From NCBI GenBank assembly GCA_028455995.1, contig JABELC010000001.1, positions 3,026,501-3,090,500 on the forward strand: 64,000 nt of DNA. Direction: 5' to 3'. The notes below the pieces were generated by a model that saw nothing but the letters and a program-made list of their open reading frames with translations, was not told where the DNA came from and did no database searches. The position numbers and the translations under genes were made by a program. Shown here piece by piece: positions 57,470 through 64,000 of this stretch (its first letter is position 1; each line of letters starts with the position of its first letter). Origin of the DNA: Scleromitrula shiraiana. Lineage: Eukaryota; Ascomycota; Leotiomycetes; Helotiales; Sclerotiniaceae.

Positions 57470-58717
57470 ATGGATTCTTCAGAACCTCAACCGGATTTCA
57501 CACCCCCTGAATATTCTATTAAAGATATCTACGATGCAATTCCTCAACATTGCTTCGAACGATCTTCACTTCTCTCCTTAGGCTATGTCCTTCGCGATTT
57601 TGCCTTTATATCTGGGTTGATGTGTATGGGCGCATGCATTCAATACATACCGTCTGAGAGATCTCAGGTGTTGGCATGGGTCTTCTATTCGATCATTCAG
57701 GGACTAGTATTCACCGGACTATGGGAGCTGGCTCATGAAAGCGGACATGGGGCACTTAGCACGAAAAAATGGGTTAACAATGTGTTCGGGATGGTGATCC
57801 ATTCTTTTCTATTTGTGCCATTTCACTCGTGGCGCATAACACATGCCACGCATCACAAATCAACAAACAATCTTGAAACCGATATAGCATTTGTCCCGGA
57901 CACTGAAGAAGTTTGGCGGGCAAAGAGACAAGAGCGCGAGGAAAGCTGGCTGCATAAAGTCTTCGAAACATGTCAGGATACTCCAATTGCGGCATTGCTA
58001 TTTCTAGCCGTTCACCAGGTCATTGCTTGGCCTACATATCTCATTTTGAACAACTTCGCTCTCCCAAGGATGGCAGCTGAACCGTGGTATAAGAGAAGCC
58101 ATTTTTATTTTGGAGGAGATGGACCAAATTTCAAACCACAGCATACGAGAGATATAATCATTTCGGATTTGGGAATTGCTACAGCAGCGTTAGTTCTTGC
58201 GGCATGCGTCGAAAAGTTTGGAGGTTGGAATGTCATGCTCTACTATGGATTCCCTTACCTATGGACAAATAACTGGATCCGTAAGTGCACCATCCCCTTT
58301 CCTTTTTCAATCTTTGTATCCCTAGCTCACCAGTCTGTTATAACAGTAGTTGTCACGTTCCTTCAACACACCGACCTATCCTTACCATACTACGCACCCG
58401 AATCGTGGACTTTCCTCCGCGGTTGTGCGTCGACAGTCGATCGAAGTTTCGGATGGGTTGGAACATTTATATTGCATGGCGCAACCGAAACACATGTGCT
58501 TCATCACCATGTCGCAAGAATTCCATTTTATCATGCGCACGAAGCTTCGGAAGCTATCAAGAAGGTTATGGGTGTACATTATCAGAGTGATCGGGAAACT
58601 TCGTATATATGGGCTTTCTGGAACAATTTCAGGAACTGCCGTTTTGTGAATGAATTAAAGCCTGGGAGTGGAATTTATTTCTTCGATGGAGGTTCACCGC
58701 CAGGAACAACGAAATAG
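57470..58717 (+). CDS. Delta-12 / omega-3 type fatty acid desaturase, 393 residues
   Basis: Exons are 57470-58280 and 58347-58717. An ER membrane di-iron enzyme that inserts a double bond into fatty acyl chains. Three histidine boxes are present in canonical order and spacing: HESGH (about 88), HATHH (about 125) and HVLHHHV (about 319). The segments between are hydrophobic (LRDFAFISGLMCMGACIQYI, LLFLAVHQVIAWPTYLIL). The C terminus (FWNNFRNCRFVNELKPGSGI) matches the oleate-type family. Box patterns fit the Delta-12/omega-3 group; Delta-12 versus omega-3 specificity cannot be decided. The intron 58281-58346 is 66 bp, divisible by three, and free of in-frame stops, so a retained-intron form would add 22 residues. 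Intact. The hydrolase gene lies divergently upstream. Confidence 0.92.
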   Translation: MDSSEPQPDFTPPEYSIKDIYDAIPQHCFERSSLLSLGYVLRDFAFISGLMCMGACIQYIPSERSQVLAWVFYSIIQGLVFTGLWELAHESGHGALSTKKWVNNVFGMVIHSFLFVPFHSWRITHATHHKSTNNLETDIAFVPDTEEVWRAKRQEREESWLHKVFETCQDTPIAALLFLAVHQVIAWPTYLILNNFALPRMAAEPWYKRSHFYFGGDGPNFKPQHTRDIIISDLGIATAALVLAACVEKFGGWNVMLYYGFPYLWTNNWIRKCTIPFPFSIFVSLAHQSVITVVVTFLQHTDLSLPYYAPESWTFLRGCASTVDRSFGWVGTFILHGATETHVLHHHVARIPFYHAHEASEAIKKVMGVHYQSDRETSYIWAFWNNFRNCRFVNELKPGSGIYFFDGGSPPGTTK

Positions 58718-61700
58718 ACTAGTGGATGGGACATGCGAAGAGGGGAGCAGGAAAGGAAGGTATGGTCAAATGCTTGACTACCGATTTCGTAATGTTAATA
58801 TGTTTGTTAATAATATCCGTTGGTTTTGCCAGGAGTCAATGGGGTAATACTTGCCATCTTATATAGATACCCGTTAGAATATAAAATTAGAATATCATAT
58901 CGCGTAGATGTCATTGTCAGATAACATGCTTCCCAGGGCTATGTACCCCACATCACTATTCATCCTGCACCTGTGCACTAACTTCACAATTCTCAGTATC
59001 TTACAGATATATCTTAACTTGGCCCACAAAACTTTCTAAGGTTCAGACAGAAGAACTGGGGTCTCGATGATCAATGCTAATGATTGTCGTACTAGTAACT
59101 GATGCAAAAAAGGCATATGGACATTGACGTGATGATGCATTTTCAATTCGACCAAACTCTTCTTCTTGTCAAAACCTTTAATGATGTATCTAATGCGAGC
59201 CCTAGCTATCGAATCAGCAATACTCCCCCATTTTACAGGAACTTTCTGTGCCAAATTAAGATATAGATAAAGTTATGACGCATTGGTTCCCATTGAATAT
59301 CCACTTTGCCTCTCTTCATACAGTGTTCTCTTCGGATTTCACAGGTGGAGCATCTGATGCCTCCTGTCTATGTTTAGACTGTCTCTCAACTGAGCGGACA
59401 TTCTAAATTTGAACAGCTCGTCCAGAGACTATATGATTGCTCACGATTTGATCGGCGGAGCTTTCAAGATGGGAATGTGATCAGTAAGTGTTTGAACCAA
59501 CTTGAAGGTTCAGTTGTCATATTTCATCAACCACGAAAATTATCTCATACCATGATATATTACGAAAAGTCGATGACTATGTAACCACAAATGATAGGGC
59601 GAAATGTGCCTGGGTGGTATGATAAACTCATGTGGTTTAGATTGATTTATCTGCGTCAGTAACACATACGATTTTAAATTATACAGGTTGCGAGAAGCCA
59701 CGATGAATTCGTTGGCATCGCCAACCCCAGACTTTGATATTAACTCTTCAGGCGAGGTGGAACTCCTTTGTCTACATCTACGTGAATGGGAATGTTCTGA
59801 TATGGTATGCCTAGTGAATTTATATACTTCATCATTCCGATGGGCAAGAAGGTAAGGCGAATTTTGGACCTTCGCCATTCTGAAGAGTATCTGAAATAAA
59901 ACAATGATTATCCTCAAACTTTGTGACGCACAATACATACTATCTGCTGTTGAACTTAGGAATTTGATTCTCCGTAGTAATGGGAAGTCACATACCGCTC
60001 CCGTACATCAACCAAGTAATGCTAAGAGCGGTCTCTGATTCACAACGAACTTGCTATTAGCAGTAAGATGTATTCAAAACTCATGCTGTAATACATGAAC
60101 TGATTCTTACGTACTATACTTGATGCTACTTGTAATAGATGCTAAGAGAGTAAAGTGTTGATCTTTTTTCGGTGTGAGTAAACTAGTTTTCTTCGTCCGA
60201 GGTCGCGAATATTGCTATTACCACGGCACAGCCACTCATACAGGAAACTTAAGAAACCAATTGCTGGGAAATAATTTCTTCTCGGTACGCACTGCGAGCT
60301 TCAACTTTCAATGCTACACTGTAGTGCTCATGATGTCCATTATCTTGATTGAGATCCCCATGCAAGTATTAACATTAAGGGTAGAGATACACAACAGCGA
60401 TCCTTCTCGGTGAGATACAAAGAAACCTACAGCACTGTGAGTACCTAGGTAGATGAAATTAAGCCAAACTTTAGGTCAAAACAAAGCATCATAATGTCTT
60501 AGCTAGTCCAGAAACTTCTAGGGGCCAGGGCACTTCCCCATCTCCTTCATTAATCAACAACGTCGTTTAGAGCGACGGTCATAAATTCATAGAAGAAGTT
60601 TTAGATCCTACGATTCTAGAATGCTATTTCGGGCTCAAATGGTGGTCATTTCCAAGGGGAAACGTAGAATACGAGGATATAGATCTAGCACTCATAGAGT
60701 TATCGTTACATTCTCTTTGTATATTCCCTCGATACGTACGTACAAGTATAACAATTAACCAGTGAGGTTTGATCACGATACTTCATTAATAGTGCAGAGT
60801 AGTATTTGAATATCGTGACACTAATCGTTTGTACAAGCTATGTACCTATGTAGGTATCAGTACAGTAGTACATATCGACGTCCTGCGGAAATCCTCCGCA
60901 CAACCACCCACTTACTAACAATTAACAAGCATCTTCCGTCTGGGTTTATCTGCATGGAGATTTGTGGTTGTAATTCCCACGATGAAACATTGGTTTGTTT
61001 GACCATCCCATCCATATACAAACAATGTCGCAAATTGTCCCAATTGGCCGCCTTAAACAACAAGCGAAGCGGCAGAGATCTGCACCAGTCCTCGGAAACC
61101 CATCCATGTGTACAAGGCAAGGGAAGGAAGGAAAGGAGGAACAGGGGGAAGAACAAGAACTGTACTTCATAAACGTCATTGCAGGAACAGAACGCCACGA
61201 AACGTGGGAAACAAGACCTCGGCAGTGCTCAGTACAGTATTAGTACTAGTACTAGATATTTCCACGGCTCGTAATATTTCGTATTACTGTATATCACGTT
61301 TTCTCGCTTTCTCTCCGGTGAGAAGAATCCTTCGTTCTAATATTAACTTCATCGCATCGATCAGGGTTATCATTCTTAAATCCTTCTAGATCTTTTCAAG
61401 ATTGTTCCTGCGCTTCTTGTTCCTGCTCATGAACAAAGAGCGAGCGAGCGAGCGAGCGGGATGGGGTCAATCAAATCTATATTAGATTTTTTTTTATTCC
61501 ACCTCCTCTTTCCATCACGATAAATAAGCTTAAGAAACGAGGCGATGAGAAACGCCATACAATGCTTGTCGGGCTGGTTATATTGCGCATTTGTGGCATG
61601 CATGCATCCATCTATCCATCCATCCATCCACACCAAGCTGAATGGATGAGATAGGATGAACTAGAGTGAAGCCTGATAAAAAGTGAAGCGGAGTGGAATG

Positions 61701-63172
61701 AAACGCGGAATCCCTCTGATTGATAGCTCGGCAGGACAAGATAGGAGTTCTCAGTTGTACCTACCGTTTCGATTGATGTACTTACTAATTAGGCTGAATA
61801 TTGGATTGATAAGAATATCGAGGAAAACGGAAACACAAACAGTTGCAGAATAGAAGTACCTCCTATTTACTTACATAGGATAGATATTGCTCTAATGCTA
61901 ATCTATGTCTGTACTGATACCGAGCTGTACTGTACTGTACTGTATGTAACACTGCATCCTATTGTTGGTGATGAGACGAAGGATAAATTATCCATCGTAT
62001 TCGCTTACTGCATCTGTGAATACAATAGCTAGTTGTTGTACATACTGTAATATTTGACTAGAAGATGAGATGAGAAGAGAACTACGTAGGAGGTGAGGGC
62101 GAAGAAAAAACAACGAGGAAGAACAAATCTCTCTTGACAATACAATATCATAAACTACTGTAGATGAGGGGCATAATTGGGATCTGCAGATGCATTTGTA
62201 ATACGAAATCGCACAGATGGAGATTTGGAACATCGCAATATATTTCCTCTCACAGCATCCAGTCCCCACCTCAGCCCGACATCTAGATTCTACTAAATGC
62301 CTGAACATTATCGCGAAGTTGCGAACAGACGATACGGAACCAGTTTTTTTTTATTAATAAATCTCCAATACGGTAGTTTGATTGTTTTCTTATGTTTTCT
62401 TCTTGGGCTGTTCACGATAGCTTCACATCTTTGTTCCTCCTTCCCTTCCCTTCCCTCTCTCTCCTAAACCTAGATATATATAAAAGTTCGTTTCGAACCA
62501 CTGTCTTGGCACCATGTGGAATAATTCCGGTTACAGATACATGCATGGACATGTTCGTAAGTACTGTATTCTATTTATCCTAAATAATATGCCAGTTCGT
62601 TATATAGGTACTCTGCTAATAATGTTTTAAACTGAGTACTTATCTTATCCAGTCTGTTATACAAAATTATGAGCATGGATAGGAGGATCTCATGGCGTCG
62701 TAGTGGAAGGTCGAGAAACCTGTTGATCTTGTTACAAACGCTGTCATCTGCGGTACACAGATGGTTCCAAATATAGTAATATAATGCGCCGTGGTGGTCA
62801 TCTTTTGAAGCTATTAATCCGTCTTCGGTTTTTAGGTATCATTGGAATCGGTGCCTGTAGCTGCTTCGAGTTTCCTGCTGGAAATAGGGTGGCTTTATCA
62901 CCGACAAATCAAGGGGCTATGGCTATGAAGCCGTTGGGAAATATCATGTAGCTACCTCCATAAGTAAGCTCGTAGAAGGAAGGATGAGGGGGATTAGATA
63001 GGATAAATGTATTCATGAATGGTTTAGTTCTGAGGTGAATGCACATCTTCTCGGTTTAGTTTCCCTTCCTCGCAGCACCTAGAATTTCTCTAAAGGGATT
63101 CTGACTCGTGTAGCTCCATCCGTTTTGTCTTGGGGTGCATGATTTGGGTCGTAGTGCCCGGCATATCGAAGT
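58718..63172. other. Gene-poor DNA, 4.5 kb
   Basis: No supported gene. The longest open frames are low-confidence: 59036-59254, 59540-59938 and 60857-61198 (minus), 60840-61389 (plus). Simple repeats include (GCGA)4 near 61440, (CATC)4 near 61608-61632 and (TACTG)3 near 61926-61945. Nothing matches an RNA gene by eye. Confidence 0.45.
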
Positions 63173-63472
63173 ACCTCTTCTCTTTGGTTGGTATAGTACA
63201 AAAAGAGGTCTTATTGCGAGGCTACTCAATTCTCGTTTTTTGCCCTGAAACATAGTTTATTATACTAATATTTTAGCAAAACCTTAGCACATTTTAAAAA
63301 TAGTTTATTAATTAATTAATTAATTAATTGGTTGAATTAATTGATTGATTGAATTAATTGATTAATTAATGAATTAATTAGAATATATTGGATTTATTAT
63401 ATGAGTATTCAAGTTAGTAACAACATGATGATATAAATCATAGATAGTAGAGAAGAGGATCTGACCCGATAT
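63173..63472 (+). mobile_element. MITE-like short element, copy 2
   Basis: About 300 bp. Starts CCTCTTCTCTTTGG, then ACAAAAAGAGGTCTTATTGC and GAGGCTACTCAA, and ends GAAGAGGATCTGACCCGATA. The interior has a TTAATTAATTAA run at about 63308-63340. Homologous to the elements at 10009 and 63473. Next to copy 3 with no gap. Confidence 0.78.
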
Positions 63473-63721
63473 GCCTCTTCTCTTTATTAGTACAAAAAGA
63501 GGTTTTATTGCGAGGCTACTAAAATTCGCGTTTCTGCCCTAAAACAGGGTTTATTACGTTAATATCTTGGCAAAGCCTTAGCACATATTTAAACTAATTT
63601 ATTATTAGCTAGAAATTCATGGGTTTTATCATTATCACGTGAATATTAATAACATGCATGATATGAATCATAATAGAGAAGAGAAGAGAAGAGGCGGCGT
63701 GTTAGGGTACCTGACCCGATA
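63473..63721 (+). mobile_element. MITE-like short element, copy 3
   Basis: About 249 bp. Starts GCCTCTTCTCTTTATTAG, shares ACAAAAAGAGGTTTTATTGC and GAGGCTACTA with copy 2, and ends AAGAGGCGGCGTG then TACCTGACCCGATA. Tandem with copy 2, same orientation as copy 1. Confidence 0.8.
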
Positions 63722-64000
63722 CAAGAAATAGATCGGATAAAAACTTCAACGACGGGATCCATGAAAGAGCCCCGAGCAGCAAGCATCATTGGCCGGCCAG
63801 CACGCCGTTCTTTTTCATATAATATTGGCATCCCATCCTGGTTCATAGTTAAGAAAACTTGATATACGATACAATGTCGGCACTCTCTCCCGTTTGATCA
63901 GATATATAGATATATAGATATATAGAGGCTGGGATATTCAATATTGGACGAAACAAACTCATTGGATCGACATTTTTCCGTTTAATCAACATGCTTGTTT

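Noticed and set aside
59036..59938. Two minus-strand frames in the gene-poor region
   Set aside because: Some charged stretches (ARARIRYIIKGFDKKKSLVE) look protein-like, but there is no domain and no supporting splice model, so no gene call was made.
60840..61389. Overlapping open frames on both strands
   Set aside because: Mutually exclusive frames over one short region with simple-sequence content; no domain.
63301..63375. (TTAA)n/(TTGA)n run
   Set aside because: Looked at as a possible origin or hairpin; it is simple sequence inside MITE copy 2.
7252..63721. Biosynthetic gene cluster
   Set aside because: The methyltransferase and desaturase alone raised the idea, but there is no PKS, NRPS, terpene synthase, P450 or cluster regulator in the window.
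1..64000. tRNA, rRNA or CRISPR features
   Set aside because: No cloverleaf with a GTTCRANNC T-loop plus matching arms was recognised by eye, no rRNA core sequence, and no spaced direct-repeat array. A covariance-model scan would be decisive.

Overview
This window looks like nuclear DNA of a filamentous ascomycete. Genes have short GT-AG introns, mostly 44-130 bp, often with CTAAC/CTGAC-like branch sites. Gene spacing is compact, two single-copy ribosomal protein genes are present, WSC and RCR proteins occur, and several strongly AT-rich islands look like products of repeat-induced point mutation (RIP). The gene content and AT-rich islands suggest a Leotiomycete of the Botrytis/Sclerotinia type. 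That placement is inference; no marker in the window proves it.

Layout. 1-1.8 kb: 5' part of the spliceosomal HAT-repeat protein Prp6/Prp1 (minus). 3.0-6.7 kb: a damaged secreted-protein gene and a Ser/Thr-rich, Cys-repeat wall-type gene. 7.2-17.6 kb: an accessory stretch with three degenerate TIR elements (two inverted 0.9-kb copies of one family and a 1.55-kb TA-flanked relic), a small MITE, two small lineage-type genes and a frameshifted F-box-like gene. 17.6-22 kb: an acidic protein gene behind a dense E-box/CRE-like cluster, two abutting minus-strand genes and a degraded coiled-coil gene. 22.2-26.7 kb: a five-exon DEAH helicase with a mitochondrial-type N terminus and a probable GC-AG intron. 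27.5-32.3 kb: a nonsense-interrupted gene, an RCR-family membrane protein, and a scrambled methyltransferase/GH3 relic. 32.5-37.4 kb: a 15-exon, three-WSC-domain secreted protein. 39.7-53.9 kb: housekeeping-like genes, comprising a coiled-coil protein, eL30, uL16 and three conserved-looking unknowns. 54.5-58.7 kb: a dienelactone hydrolase with a premature stop and an intact oleate-type desaturase. 58.7-64 kb: gene-poor DNA ending in two tandem MITE copies.

The clearest working connections are eL30 and uL16, both large-subunit ribosomal proteins in tandem, and two cell-wall/secretory-type proteins (RCR and WSC). There is no obvious biosynthetic cluster. The dominant theme is decay. Four genes carry a single in-frame TAA that one C-to-T change at CpA could explain. 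Several others are broken by what looks like one extra base. Resolving real RIP or pseudogenisation from assembly error is the main open question. All splice sites were read by eye from donor/acceptor sequences and frame consistency.
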